DNA of 64,000 bases. Source: Myxococcales bacterium (GTDB taxonomy: Bacteria; Myxococcota_A; Polyangia; Polyangiales; Polyangiaceae). This document shows positions 18,757 to 27,551 of the stretch, one piece after another. The DNA lies in the NCBI GenBank assembly GCA_903642325.1, contig CAHJWM010000017.1, positions 37,141 through 101,140 on the forward strand, read 5' to 3'. The position numbers were made by a program, and so were the translations under genes. The notes under the pieces were generated by a model. That model was not told the DNA's origin. It made no database searches and was given only the letters and a program-made list of their open reading frames with translations. The number at the start of each line of letters is the position of its first letter. Positions within the stretch are counted from its first letter, which is position 1.

Positions 18757-19365
18757 ATGACCGCCCCGCCCCCGCTCGATCTTGGCGTACTGGTCTCGGG
18801 CACCGGGTCGAACTTACAAGCCATTCTCGACGCCGTTGCGACAGGTGCGCTGAGCGCGCGCGTGAAGATCGTGATCTCCAATCGCCCCGGCGTGCCGGCC
18901 CTGGAGCGCGCCCGCGCCGCCGGCGTGCCCGCGCTGTGCATCCCACACCAAGGTTTTCCGAACCGTGAGGCGTTCGACCGAGCGCTCGTGGCGGCACTGC
19001 GCGAAGCAGAGGTAAGCTGGGTCGTGCTGGCCGGCTTCATGCGCCTGCTGACGCCGGAGATACTGGACGCCTATCCGGGTCGAATCATCAATATTCATCC
19101 CGCACTGCTGCCCTCTTTTCCGGGTCTGGAAGCCGCGCGGCAGGCGCTCGAGTACGGCGTCAAGATCACGGGCTGCACCGTGCATTTCGTCGACCGTGGG
19201 GTGGATTCGGGAAAGATAATCGCGCAACGCGCGGTCGCCGTCGAGCCTCGAGACGTGCTCGCCACGCTTTCTGCGCGTATACATCGCGCCGAGCACGAGC
19301 TGTTCGTGAGCGTGCTGCGGGACATCGCCGCCGGACAGATTACGCCATTTTCGACCGAGGCTTGA
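18757..19365 (+). CDS. purN: Phosphoribosylglycinamide formyltransferase PurN
   Basis: A 202-residue GAR transformylase that uses 10-formyltetrahydrofolate to formylate glycinamide ribonucleotide, the third step of purine synthesis. LVSGTGSNLQAIL (GAR phosphate loop), LAGFMRLLTPEILD, IINIHPALLPSFPG (catalytic Asn and His) and HFVDRGVDSGKIIAQ (catalytic Asp) are all present. Length is as in E. coli. The ATG at 18757 is chosen over longer options because the conserved beta strand starts 10 residues in. The next gene begins with a GTG immediately after the stop. Confidence 0.95.
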   Translation: MTAPPPLDLGVLVSGTGSNLQAILDAVATGALSARVKIVISNRPGVPALERARAAGVPALCIPHQGFPNREAFDRALVAALREAEVSWVVLAGFMRLLTPEILDAYPGRIINIHPALLPSFPGLEAARQALEYGVKITGCTVHFVDRGVDSGKIIAQRAVAVEPRDVLATLSARIHRAEHELFVSVLRDIAAGQITPFSTEA

Positions 19366-20937
19366 GTGACGTCTAGGCATTATGACGTCGTCGTCCTGGG
19401 CCGATCACTGGGAGCGCTGGCCGCCGCCGCCGTGCTCGCACGTCGGGACTTCAGGGTACTCTTGCTCGGCCAAGGCCAGCGCGGGCAGACTTACCGTTTC
19501 GAAGAGCATGTGCTTTGTCGACGCGCATTCACGCTGCTCGGCGGCTCATCGCCGACCTGGCGGCGCATCCTCCACGAGCTGGCCCAGAGCCCGCAGTTTC
19601 GGCGACGCAGCATCCCGCTCGACCCGATGTTCGTGATGCTCAGTGAAGGTCGACGCGTCGAGGTGCCGCCAGACATGGAGCTCTTCGGCCGCGAGATCGA
19701 GCGCGAATTTCCGGAAGTGAGGCAGCTCGTGGATGAGCTCTACAACACCATTGCGCAGGCGAACGCAGCCGCCGATGCGGCCTTCGAGAAAGACGCGCTC
19801 TGGCCGCCCGGAAGCTTCTGGGAGCGCTTCGAAACCAACCGGCTCGCCGCTACGCTGCCGCTCGCTCAGGGTGAGCGCAGCTTCGATCTGCTCGCTAAAT
19901 TTCCGCCTGGACATGCGTATCGCGACATCACCACGGTGCCGGCGACCTTCGCCTCGAACAAGGCGCTGACGGGCAGGGAATTTTCGCCCTTCGCGCTGGC
20001 GCGCCTGCACGGCGCATGGACACGTGGCGTGCAATCTCTCGCCCGCGGCGAGGATGAGCTCTCGGAATTTTTATGCGAGCGCATCGAAACCCATGGGGGG
20101 GTGATCGAGCTGAGCCGGCGCGCCGAGTCACTGGTCACGCGGCGCGGCGTCGCGGTTGGGGTGGTGCAGGACGGCGAGGAGGCCGCTACGGGCGCTGGCG
20201 CGGTGCTCAGCGACCAACCGGGTGAAGCGCTCGCGCAGCTCTCTGGTGGAGAGGGCATCACCAAGTCTGCGCGCGACGATTGGCCCCGCTTGAACGTCGA
20301 GGCCGGCCGCTTCGTGCTCAGCGTGGTCGCCAGCACGCGCGGACTACCCGGCCCGCTTTCGAAGGAGTCCTTCGTCTTGCCGCCGGAGCGCTCGCGGCGT
20401 GATCCGCGGCATCCGACCGTGCACCTGCAGCGCTTCGAAGCGTCGGCATTTTCCGAAGGGCGCGCCCAAGCGCGCCGTGAAACACTGCTCGTGGCGGAGG
20501 CCATTTTGCCGGCGCGAGGCCCGCTCAGCCTGCTCGAGGCGCGCGAGGCGGTGCTCGGCGTTTTGCGCGAGGCGCTGCCATTTCTCGACGAGCACCTGTT
20601 GATCGTTGATTCGCCACATGACGGGTTGCCTCTGTACGACTACAGAAGCGGCAGCCGGCGCGAGGTCGATCGCGTACACTTGCAGGGCGCCCTGCCCGGG
20701 CAGGAGGCGATGGAGCCCGTGTGGGCCATCGAGCCCGCGGGCTACCTCGATTTGGCGGGTGAGCCCGTGCGCGGTCCGATTCCCAACACCTACTTGGTGG
20801 GCAAGACGGTGTTGCCCGGTCTAGGGCAGGAGGGCGAGCTGATGGCAGCCTTCGGAGCGGCCCGGCTCATCACCCGAAAAGATGGTGCGCGCCAGAAAAT
20901 GCGTCGGCAAATGTGGAGCAAAATCGAGACGACGTGA
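19366..20937 (+). CDS. FAD/NAD(P)-dependent oxidoreductase (phytoene desaturase-like fold)
   Basis: A 523-residue flavoprotein. The N-terminus YDVVVLGRSLGALAAAAVLARR is a Rossmann FAD motif in which the usual GxGxxG is changed to GRSLGA, so it fits only loosely. The C-terminus has PNTYLVGKTVLPGLGQEGELMAAFGAARL, matching the FAD-contact end of carotenoid desaturases and related amine oxidases. A Cys-containing substrate domain lies between. The substrate is unknown, and no carotenoid genes are next to it. The GTG at 19366 begins directly after the purN TGA. Confidence 0.7.
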   Translation: MTSRHYDVVVLGRSLGALAAAAVLARRDFRVLLLGQGQRGQTYRFEEHVLCRRAFTLLGGSSPTWRRILHELAQSPQFRRRSIPLDPMFVMLSEGRRVEVPPDMELFGREIEREFPEVRQLVDELYNTIAQANAAADAAFEKDALWPPGSFWERFETNRLAATLPLAQGERSFDLLAKFPPGHAYRDITTVPATFASNKALTGREFSPFALARLHGAWTRGVQSLARGEDELSEFLCERIETHGGVIELSRRAESLVTRRGVAVGVVQDGEEAATGAGAVLSDQPGEALAQLSGGEGITKSARDDWPRLNVEAGRFVLSVVASTRGLPGPLSKESFVLPPERSRRDPRHPTVHLQRFEASAFSEGRAQARRETLLVAEAILPARGPLSLLEAREAVLGVLREALPFLDEHLLIVDSPHDGLPLYDYRSGSRREVDRVHLQGALPGQEAMEPVWAIEPAGYLDLAGEPVRGPIPNTYLVGKTVLPGLGQEGELMAAFGAARLITRKDGARQKMRRQMWSKIETT

Positions 20938-20981
20938 CCAGCTTCCACTCTCAACTTTCGATCGAGCTCGAGGCGTAAGTC

Positions 20982-21590
20982 GTGCGGGTCGTTGCCGGGC
21001 AATTTGGCGGGCGTGCGTTGACCACCGCGTCGGGCGAGGCGACGCGGCCCACGGCCGCGCGCGCTCGAGAAGCGCTCTTTGCGATCCTCGCGGATGTGAG
21101 ACACGAGCGTGTGCTCGACTTGTATGCGGGCAGCGGCGCTTTGGGCATCGAGGCCCTGTCGCGCGGCGCTGAGCACCTCGTTCTCGTCGAGTCGAACCGT
21201 GCGGCGCAGCGCGCGATCCGAACTAACTTGGACGTGCTCGGCATCGGCGAGCGCGCGCAGCTCCTGCCGCTACGCGCCGAGGCGGCGCTCAAGGCGCTGA
21301 CGCGTCACGCGCCCTTCTCGCTCGTCTTTGCAGATCCGCCCTGGGCGGATGGCCAGCCTGCTCTCGAGTTTCTCGAAGAGCTCGCGCGCCGATCGTTGCT
21401 CACTCCGGCCGCGCGGCTTGTTCTGGAGCACGCGGCGCGCGCTGCGCCCGCGCTCGGCTCGAGCTCGCCGCTGGCCGCGCTCGATACGCGCCGTTGGGGT
21501 GACACCGGGATTACGCTTTTCGGTCTTCGCGCACCGCCGCCGAGGAACGACGGGGGGCCGGACTCCGACTGCACGCCGTCCACCTCTTAA
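20982..21590 (+). CDS. rsmD: 16S rRNA (guanine966-N2)-methyltransferase RsmD
   Basis: A 202-residue SAM-dependent methyltransferase for G966 in 16S rRNA. The start MRVVAGQFGGRAL, ATRPTAARAREALFAIL, VLDLYAGSGALGIEALSRGA (SAM loop), LVLVESNRAA (acidic ribose contact) and FADPPW (N-methyltransferase motif IV, normally DPPY) identify it. The change of Tyr to Trp in DPPY is a minor variant. It starts with a GTG at 20982, 44 bases after the upstream stop. coaD, its usual partner in other bacteria, is not seen. Confidence 0.92.
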   Translation: MRVVAGQFGGRALTTASGEATRPTAARAREALFAILADVRHERVLDLYAGSGALGIEALSRGAEHLVLVESNRAAQRAIRTNLDVLGIGERAQLLPLRAEAALKALTRHAPFSLVFADPPWADGQPALEFLEELARRSLLTPAARLVLEHAARAAPALGSSSPLAALDTRRWGDTGITLFGLRAPPPRNDGGPDSDCTPSTS

Positions 21591-21683
21591 GAACCCTCGC
21601 GCTCGGTCGGAGGGGTAGCTATAGTCGAGCCGCTCTTAAAGCCGCGGTTTTCGTGTTGACGATGACGAAAGTGGAGTGCCCCG

Positions 21684-22274
21684 ATGTCTGAAACCACCCC
21701 GCCCGTTCCGAAGTCCGGCGGCAGCGGTCCGTTCATTCTTGCTGCAATAGTCATGCTTCTGCTGATGGGCGGCCTCATCTATTGGAAGACCAAGACCGGC
21801 GATACGGAGACCGCCAAAACCGAAGCCCCGAAGCCATCAGCCACGGTTGAGCAACCCACATTGGACGAGCCGCCGCCTCCGCCGCCTCCCGTCGCCTCGA
21901 CCGATAGCTCTGCGAAACCGGATACGACGCCCGGCACGAAAAAGGTGGGAAGCACGGGTGGCGGGTCCGCGTGCGGTGAATGCACGGGGGATCCGAATCC
22001 CGGGCTGCAAGCGGCGCTAAGCGGCAAGGCTGGCCAGAGTCGCGCTTGTTACGAGAAGGCCCTGAGCTCCAACGCGACTCTTTCTGGGCGGATGACGGTT
22101 GCCATGAAGATCAATGCGCAAGGCTTCGTATGTAGTGCGAGCGTCAAGAGCGATCTGGGTAATCCACTGGTCGAAAATTGCGTGCTGCAGAACTTCCGGT
22201 CCGCGACATTTCCGGCGCCCAAGGGCGGCTGCGTCGAGGCATCCGTGCCGTTGTACTTCAAGCCCAAGACCTGA
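21684..22274 (+). CDS. AgmX/PglI C-terminal domain membrane protein
   Basis: A 196-residue protein with one N-terminal transmembrane segment (FILAAIVMLLLMGGLIYW, about residues 15-32), a Thr/Pro/Ala-rich periplasmic linker, and a C-terminal domain with a Cys pair, SRACYEKALSSNATLSGRM, VAMKINAQGFV and ENCVLQNFRSATFPAP. This matches the TonB-like tail found in myxobacterial AgmX/PglI gliding-related proteins and many others. It is probably an energy-transducing or scaffold protein spanning the periplasm. The small lipoprotein gene starts inside its stop codon (TGATG), so the two are probably made together. Confidence 0.85.
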   Translation: MSETTPPVPKSGGSGPFILAAIVMLLLMGGLIYWKTKTGDTETAKTEAPKPSATVEQPTLDEPPPPPPPVASTDSSAKPDTTPGTKKVGSTGGGSACGECTGDPNPGLQAALSGKAGQSRACYEKALSSNATLSGRMTVAMKINAQGFVCSASVKSDLGNPLVENCVLQNFRSATFPAPKGGCVEASVPLYFKPKT

Positions 22275-22603
22275 TGCGCTGCGGCGTTTGCCTGAAATAT
22301 CTGGCGTTCGTTGCCGGTGGCGTCATGGCCTGCGGCGGAGCTTCGTGTGGTGGAAAGGATGTTACGTCGATTTGCCCGAGCCTTCCGCGCTTTGGCGACT
22401 CTGCAGTCGGAGATAGTTCGAACGCGGGCGCGGCCGGCGATGACGCGCAGGCCGCGCTTGCTCGTGCCATGGACGCGGGCTGTGTGACTGCGCCGATGTC
22501 CTCTGCCAACGGCGGCGGGGACGGCGGCATGGGCCGCGCCTCGAACAACGGCCACGATGCAGGCGCGGGTGGAAGCAGTGCCGGTGCGGCAGGACAGGAT
22601 TGA
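22274..22603 (+). CDS. Small Gly/Ala-rich lipoprotein
   Basis: A 109-residue protein. The signal-like N-terminus contains several cysteines (CGVCLKYLAFVAGGVMACGG), of which VMACG fits a lipobox best. The mature part has GDSSNAGAAGDD-, GGGDGGMG- and GAGGSSAGAAGQ-type low complexity, typical of myxobacterial surface lipoproteins. The start overlaps the stop of the AgmX/PglI-tail gene by one base. No function can be assigned. Confidence 0.62.
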   Translation: MRCGVCLKYLAFVAGGVMACGGASCGGKDVTSICPSLPRFGDSAVGDSSNAGAAGDDAQAALARAMDAGCVTAPMSSANGGGDGGMGRASNNGHDAGAGGSSAGAAGQD

Positions 22604-23510
22604 GGAAGACCGCGGCGCGGCTGTCGTCAGTGCTTCCGACGCGCAGCGCCCACGAGCAGGCGCGCGCTTTGGTATCTTGCTGACCGTTGCCTACGACGGT
22701 CGCCGGTTTTCTGGATGGGCGAGACAAGCCAATGCGCGCAGCATCGCGGGCGAGCTCGACGGCGCGATCACCGCCATCGATCCCAAGGCGAGTGCCACGC
22801 GCGGGCTGAGCCGCACCGACGCGGGCGTACACGCCCGTGAGCAGCTCGCGGCGTTCGACACCGATAAGGACATTGCGCTCCGCGGCTGGGTCCTGGCCAT
22901 TTCACAGCACTTGCCCGACGAGATCGCGATCGTGCGTGCGGCGCGCGTTCCGCCGGGGTTCGATGCGCGTCGTCACCTCACGCGCAAGGTGTATCGTTAT
23001 ACGGTCCTTCACAGCCTGGTCCGCGATCCCTTTTTAGAGGGCCGGGCCTGGCGCATCCTGGAGAGGTTCAACCACTCCGACCTGAACGCAATTGCGCAGT
23101 CCCTGGTCGGCACGCATGACTTCGCCGCATTCCGTGGCGCGGCCGACACACGCACGGACACGGTGCGACAGATATTTCGCATCGACGTGGGCCCAGCGCA
23201 TAGCGATCACCGCATCACCCTGATCGATGTCGAAGGCGACAAGTTCTTGTACAATATGGTGCGAATCATCGTGGGGACGCTGATTGACATCGGCCGCGAA
23301 CGGCGCCCGAAGGACGCGCTCGTCCGTGCGCTCGCGAGTCATGCGCGAACGGATCTAGGCATCACGGCTCCGCCAGACGGCCTCTGTCTAGAACGTGTCA
23401 CGCTCGACGCGTGGCAACTAACCGAGCCCTCTCTGTCTGAACGACGGAGCGCGCCCGACGAAGCGCCGCTCGGCTTGAATAAGCTCGTTTCCTGGCCGCC
23501 CGCGCATTGA
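22584..23510 (+). CDS. truA: tRNA pseudouridine(38-40) synthase TruA
   Basis: A pseudouridine synthase of about 308 residues acting on the anticodon arm of tRNAs. LTVAYDGRRFSGWARQ (first strand), SRTDAGVHAREQ (catalytic Asp in RTDAGVHA), TRKVYRYTV and FLYNMVRIIVGTLIDIG are family hallmarks. A short tail after residue 270 is extra. Several in-frame starts exist between 22557 and 22584. I chose the GTG at 22584 because GGAAG lies eight bases upstream, giving a 20-base overlap with the lipoprotein gene. Confidence 0.92.
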   Translation: MRQDRIEEDRGAAVVSASDAQRPRAGARFGILLTVAYDGRRFSGWARQANARSIAGELDGAITAIDPKASATRGLSRTDAGVHAREQLAAFDTDKDIALRGWVLAISQHLPDEIAIVRAARVPPGFDARRHLTRKVYRYTVLHSLVRDPFLEGRAWRILERFNHSDLNAIAQSLVGTHDFAAFRGAADTRTDTVRQIFRIDVGPAHSDHRITLIDVEGDKFLYNMVRIIVGTLIDIGRERRPKDALVRALASHARTDLGITAPPDGLCLERVTLDAWQLTEPSLSERRSAPDEAPLGLNKLVSWPPAH

Positions 23511-23640
23511 CGGACGTCGCACCGTCGCGTAGCTTCCGCCGGCGACAACGCGGGCTAGGACCCGTTCGTCGAGCTACGCTCAGTCGGGTCTAGCGACAGC
23601 GACTTATCGAGCGAGCAGCCTCAGGAGCTTTGAAACGAAG

Positions 23641-25257
23641 ATGGGCCTCAAGCAAAAGATCGTCGACCGAAGCAAGCAGGCACTTCTTCGTCCAAGCGTC
23701 TTGCGCTGGGTCACCGACGATCGCGTCATGAAGGCGACGGAGGGTTTCATGGACGCACGGACACGCGTCCGTGACGCGTGGAACGTGCTCTTGAACGGCA
23801 ACGAGCTCCCGAACATCGACCCTGCCCTCGACGAGCACATCGGCCAGTCCGCGCCCGAGGTCACGACCCGCAAAGCGGTGAACGGGAGCAACGGAAACGG
23901 GAGCAGCGGCCACGGCGTCAATGGCGCCAGCGGGCACGCCTCCGAGATCAACGGGCATGCCACCACGAACGGCGCGCGCATCAACATGACCGACCGAGAA
24001 GGGTCGTCGGACATGGGTGAGTCGCTGAAAGAGCGCGGCAGCCTCGCCAATATCGGCGGCAAAGACGTATTCGAGAAGTGCTTCAAATTCATGGCGGCGG
24101 ACAACGCCCGCAAGATGGGCATCTATCCCTTCTTCCGCCCGCTCGATTTCGCGGACGGTCCAGAAGCGCAGATCAACGGCAAACGCGTGGTGATGTTCGG
24201 ATCGAACAACTACTTGGGCCTCACCACCCACCCCAAGGTGCGGGACGCCGCCAAAGCCGCGATCGACAAATATGGCACCAGCATGACCGGCTCACGCCTG
24301 GTCAACGGCTCGATGCGCCTGCATGAAGAGTTCGAAGAAAAGCTCGCCAAGTGGTTCAACAAGGAATCCGCGCTGGTGTTCACGACGGGTTACCAGGTCA
24401 ACATCGCGACCTGCGCCGCGCTGCTTTCGAACAAGCAGTCGGTAGCGGTGATCGACCGCAACGTGCACGCTTCGCTGTACGATGGCACCCGGCTCGGGCA
24501 ATCCGCGGGCGCCCGGCTCGTTCGCTATCGACACAATGATGCGGAATCACTCGATAAAGCGCTGGAGAAGCTGGAGGCGGGGGACGGCGCGTTCGTCCTC
24601 ACCGATGGCGTCTTCAGCGCCGAGGGCGAGATCGCGAAGCTCGACGAGATCGTGCCCATCGTCAAAAAACACGGCGCGCGCCTGTTCGTGGACGACGCCC
24701 ACGCGTTGGGGGTGATCGGGCCGGGCGGCATGGGCACGGCCGCGCACTTTGGTTTGGTGGATCAGGTCGACCTGATGGGTGGCACGTTTTCGAAATCGTT
24801 GGCCAGTATCGGTGGCTGGCTGGTGGGTGAGCGCAAAGTGCTCGACTACATCCGTCATTTCGCGCCTTCCTTCATGTTCGCCGCCAGCGCCGCGCCGCCT
24901 TCCGTCGCTGCCGCCATGGCCGCCTTCGACGTCATGCGCGAAGAAACGTGGCGCATCGACAAGCTGCGCGAAAACTTCACCTATATGCGGGACGAGCTCA
25001 CCAAACTGGGCTTCGAGCTCGGCCACACGCAAACCGCCGTCATTCCCATCTACATTCGCCAAGATTTGCGCACGATCATGATGTGGCGAGATCTATTGGA
25101 AGAATACGGCATTTATACCAACCCCTTCATTTCGCCAGGGGTTCCGCCGAAGAGCGCGATGCTCCGCACCAGCTACATGGCGACGCACGACCGGCACCAT
25201 TTGGATCGCGCGCTCGAGGCTTTTCAAAAGGTCGGCAAGAAGTACGGCGTGATTTAG
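23641..25257 (+). CDS. spt: Serine palmitoyltransferase (PLP alpha-oxoamine synthase) with N-terminal extension
   Basis: A 538-residue protein predicted to condense serine with a long-chain acyl thioester to 3-ketosphinganine, the first step of sphingolipid synthesis. The catalytic part starts near residue 140: FGSNNYLGLTTHPKV, VIDRNVHASLYDG (stacking His276), LFVDDAHALGVIG (Asp352, His354) and GGTFSKSLASIGG (PLP Lys385). Fold type I family members are normally about 400 residues. Here 140 residues precede the core: a basic amphipathic part (LRPSVLRWVTDDRVMKATEG) and a Gly/Asn/Ser/His linker. 2-amino-3-ketobutyrate ligase or BioF would look similar, but the next two genes fix the assignment as Spt. 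Confidence 0.88.
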   Translation: MGLKQKIVDRSKQALLRPSVLRWVTDDRVMKATEGFMDARTRVRDAWNVLLNGNELPNIDPALDEHIGQSAPEVTTRKAVNGSNGNGSSGHGVNGASGHASEINGHATTNGARINMTDREGSSDMGESLKERGSLANIGGKDVFEKCFKFMAADNARKMGIYPFFRPLDFADGPEAQINGKRVVMFGSNNYLGLTTHPKVRDAAKAAIDKYGTSMTGSRLVNGSMRLHEEFEEKLAKWFNKESALVFTTGYQVNIATCAALLSNKQSVAVIDRNVHASLYDGTRLGQSAGARLVRYRHNDAESLDKALEKLEAGDGAFVLTDGVFSAEGEIAKLDEIVPIVKKHGARLFVDDAHALGVIGPGGMGTAAHFGLVDQVDLMGGTFSKSLASIGGWLVGERKVLDYIRHFAPSFMFAASAAPPSVAAAMAAFDVMREETWRIDKLRENFTYMRDELTKLGFELGHTQTAVIPIYIRQDLRTIMMWRDLLEEYGIYTNPFISPGVPPKSAMLRTSYMATHDRHHLDRALEAFQKVGKKYGVI

Positions 25258-25438
25258 GGCGGAGGCTGGGTTCGAGAAGCTTCGAACGCAGTACCGAGCG
25301 TCGCGGTGAGCTCGTGCCCGACGAGCTCGGTGTGGGCGCGGCCGCCGCCAACGGCGGCGGTCGCCAGCGGTGGCCCCCGCCCGATGCTTAGACCGCCGAT
25401 TGACGCGACTTGCGGCTCAACGTTAGCTGCGGAGCTCG

Positions 25439-26566
25439 ATGACTCTTACGCTGAAGCAAAGCGCGATCGGATCAAAGGTCCCCGACTTCCTCGATGTCGT
25501 GGATTACATTTACAAGCGCGATTCGAACTATGTCCGACCCTTGGACATGGACATGAAGAATCGATTGAGCTTGAAGAACCCATTTTTCGAGCACGGCGAT
25601 GGCGTGATCTTCACGGCGTATCGTAACGGCTTTTGCGTGGGGCGTTGCACGGCGCAAATCGATCGCGGGCACCTTGCCCGTTACAAGGACAGTGCGGGGT
25701 TCTTCGGCTTCTTCGACACCGTCGACGACGCAGCGGTCGCAAAGCTACTGCTGGACGCGGCAGCGCGCTGGCTGAGCGAACGAGGCATGAAGAAAATCCG
25801 TGGCCCGTTCTCGTTGTCGATCAATGAAGAGCTGGGCTGCCTAGTCGAAGGTTTCGATACTCCGCCGATGGTGATGATGCCGCATCACATGCCCTACCAA
25901 GGCTCGCTCATCGAGCAGTGCGGGTTCGAAAAGCTGAAAGACGCTTACGCTTGGCGTTACAAGGTCGGCAACATTCCGGAACGCGCTCGCAAAGCCCATG
26001 ACGAGGTCGCCGCGCTGCCCGAGGTCAAAACACGGCACATCGATCTGCGCAACCTCGACCAAGAAATGCGGACCGTGATGGACGTTTTCAATGACGCGTG
26101 GAGCGAAAATTGGAGCTTCGTGCCGTTCACGCAGAAGGAGCTGTCGAAGCTAGCCGCCGACCTCAAGCTAATCGCGATTCCGCAATTGACGTTCATTGCG
26201 GAGATAGACGGCGAGGCGGCCGCAGTGGCCGTGGCGCTGCCAAATGTGAATGAGTTGATCCGCGACATGAAGGGCAAGCTCGGCCCACTCGAGCTTGGCA
26301 AGTTGCTCTGGCGCCTGAAGGTCGTGGGGCCGAAAACGGTGCGTTTGGCCATCCTAGGCATTCGCAAAAAGTATCGGAACCAGCGCAAATACGCCGGTCT
26401 CAGCACGTACCTATATGCCGAAATGAACGAATCCGGCCGAAAGCTCGGAGTCGATTGGGGCGAGCTGTCTTGGACCCTCGAAGACAACGGCCCCGTGAAC
26501 GTGGCCATCCGCATGATGGGCGGAAAGATTTACAAGAAGTATCGCATCTACGAGAAGAACCTATGA
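25439..26566 (+). CDS. Bacterial ceramide synthase (bCerS, GNAT-fold N-acyltransferase)
   Basis: A 375-residue protein of the family once mislabelled dATP pyrophosphohydrolase and shown in Caulobacter to N-acylate 3-ketosphinganine (bacterial ceramide synthase). Seen here are RGPFSLSINEELGCLVEGF, then TPPMVMMPHHMPYQGSLIE, the conserved block of this family, followed by two GNAT-like lobes and GLSTYLYAEMNESGRKLGVD near the C-terminus. It has no transmembrane segment. GGAG lies four bases before the ATG. The start lies about 180 bases after spt, and the stop overlaps the ceramide reductase start as ATGA. The order spt, bcerS, cerR is that of a dedicated sphingolipid operon. Confidence 0.87.
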   Translation: MTLTLKQSAIGSKVPDFLDVVDYIYKRDSNYVRPLDMDMKNRLSLKNPFFEHGDGVIFTAYRNGFCVGRCTAQIDRGHLARYKDSAGFFGFFDTVDDAAVAKLLLDAAARWLSERGMKKIRGPFSLSINEELGCLVEGFDTPPMVMMPHHMPYQGSLIEQCGFEKLKDAYAWRYKVGNIPERARKAHDEVAALPEVKTRHIDLRNLDQEMRTVMDVFNDAWSENWSFVPFTQKELSKLAADLKLIAIPQLTFIAEIDGEAAAVAVALPNVNELIRDMKGKLGPLELGKLLWRLKVVGPKTVRLAILGIRKKYRNQRKYAGLSTYLYAEMNESGRKLGVDWGELSWTLEDNGPVNVAIRMMGGKIYKKYRIYEKNL

Positions 26567-27549
26567 CCATCCTCGTTACTGGCGGCACGGGTTTCTTGGG
26601 GTCGCACGTGGTCGAGCTGCTTTCCCAGATGGGGCGTCCGGTGCGGGCCTTGGTGCGGCGCTCGAGTGACACCAAGTTTTTGCGCAGCCTCGCCGACGTG
26701 GAGCTGGTTGACGGCTCGGTCGATGATCGCGCGAGCTTGGAACGCGCGGTCATCGGCGTGACCGCGGTCGTGCATTCAGCGGGCCTGGTGAAAGCGCGCG
26801 GTCTCGAAGAATTCATGCGCGTGAACGCGCGTGGCACCGAAAATTTGCTCGAGGCTTGCGTGCCGCACGCCGGCTCCATTCGACGCTTCGTGCACGTCTC
26901 GAGCATTGCCGTGGGGGGCCCGAGTGACGCATACGGCAACGCCGTACAAGTGGACGCAGTGCCGCGCCCGGTCACCGACTACGGGCGCAGTAAGCTCGCT
27001 GCCGAAAAAGCGGTGTTGGCGAAAAAAGACCAGCTGCTGACGACGATCATTCGCCCGCCCGCCATTTACGGGCCGCGTGACCGAGAAATCTTCGCTTTTT
27101 TCAAGTCCATCAAGCTCGGCGTGCTGCCACTGCTCGGCTCCCCGCACAGTAAGCTCAGCATGATATACGGCCCCGACGCGGCGCGTGCTTGCATCCGCGC
27201 GGTCGACGCGGACGTGCCGAGCGGCCGCATCTTCGCCGTGGACGACGGCGCCGTGCACACGATGGCCGAGCTGATAGAAGAGGCGGAGTCGGCCATGGGC
27301 AAACGCGCTTTCTTGCGCATTCCGCTGCCACGTCGCGTGGTCGAAGGTGCGGCCTGGCTGAGCGAGAGCTACGGCAGATTGACCAATCGCGCGATGATGT
27401 TGACGCGGGACAAGTGCAACGAGCTGTTCGACCAATGGGTATGCGACGGCTCGATCGCCACGCGCGAGCTGGGCTTCACGGCCGATACGCGCTTTTCGCA
27501 AGGCGTGAAACAGACCGTAGACTGGTATCGCTCCGCCGGCTGGCTGTAA
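26563..27549 (+). CDS. cerR: Ceramide reductase-like NAD(P)-dependent epimerase/dehydratase (CerR)
   Basis: A 328-residue extended SDR. ILVTGGTGFLGSHVVELL gives the nucleotide-binding GxxGxxG, VHVSSIAV the catalytic Ser (113/114), and DYGRSKLAAEK the Tyr140-xxx-Lys144 pair. RPPAIYGPRDREIFAF follows. In Caulobacter CerR reduces the keto group of oxidised ceramide after bCerS has acted, and this gene occupies the equivalent place. The general family also holds sugar epimerases, so the assignment leans on the operon. The ATG at 26563 overlaps the bCerS stop. The NnrU-like gene starts two bases after its stop. Confidence 0.84.
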   Translation: MTILVTGGTGFLGSHVVELLSQMGRPVRALVRRSSDTKFLRSLADVELVDGSVDDRASLERAVIGVTAVVHSAGLVKARGLEEFMRVNARGTENLLEACVPHAGSIRRFVHVSSIAVGGPSDAYGNAVQVDAVPRPVTDYGRSKLAAEKAVLAKKDQLLTTIIRPPAIYGPRDREIFAFFKSIKLGVLPLLGSPHSKLSMIYGPDAARACIRAVDADVPSGRIFAVDDGAVHTMAELIEEAESAMGKRAFLRIPLPRRVVEGAAWLSESYGRLTNRAMMLTRDKCNELFDQWVCDGSIATRELGFTADTRFSQGVKQTVDWYRSAGWL

Positions 27550-27551
27550 CG

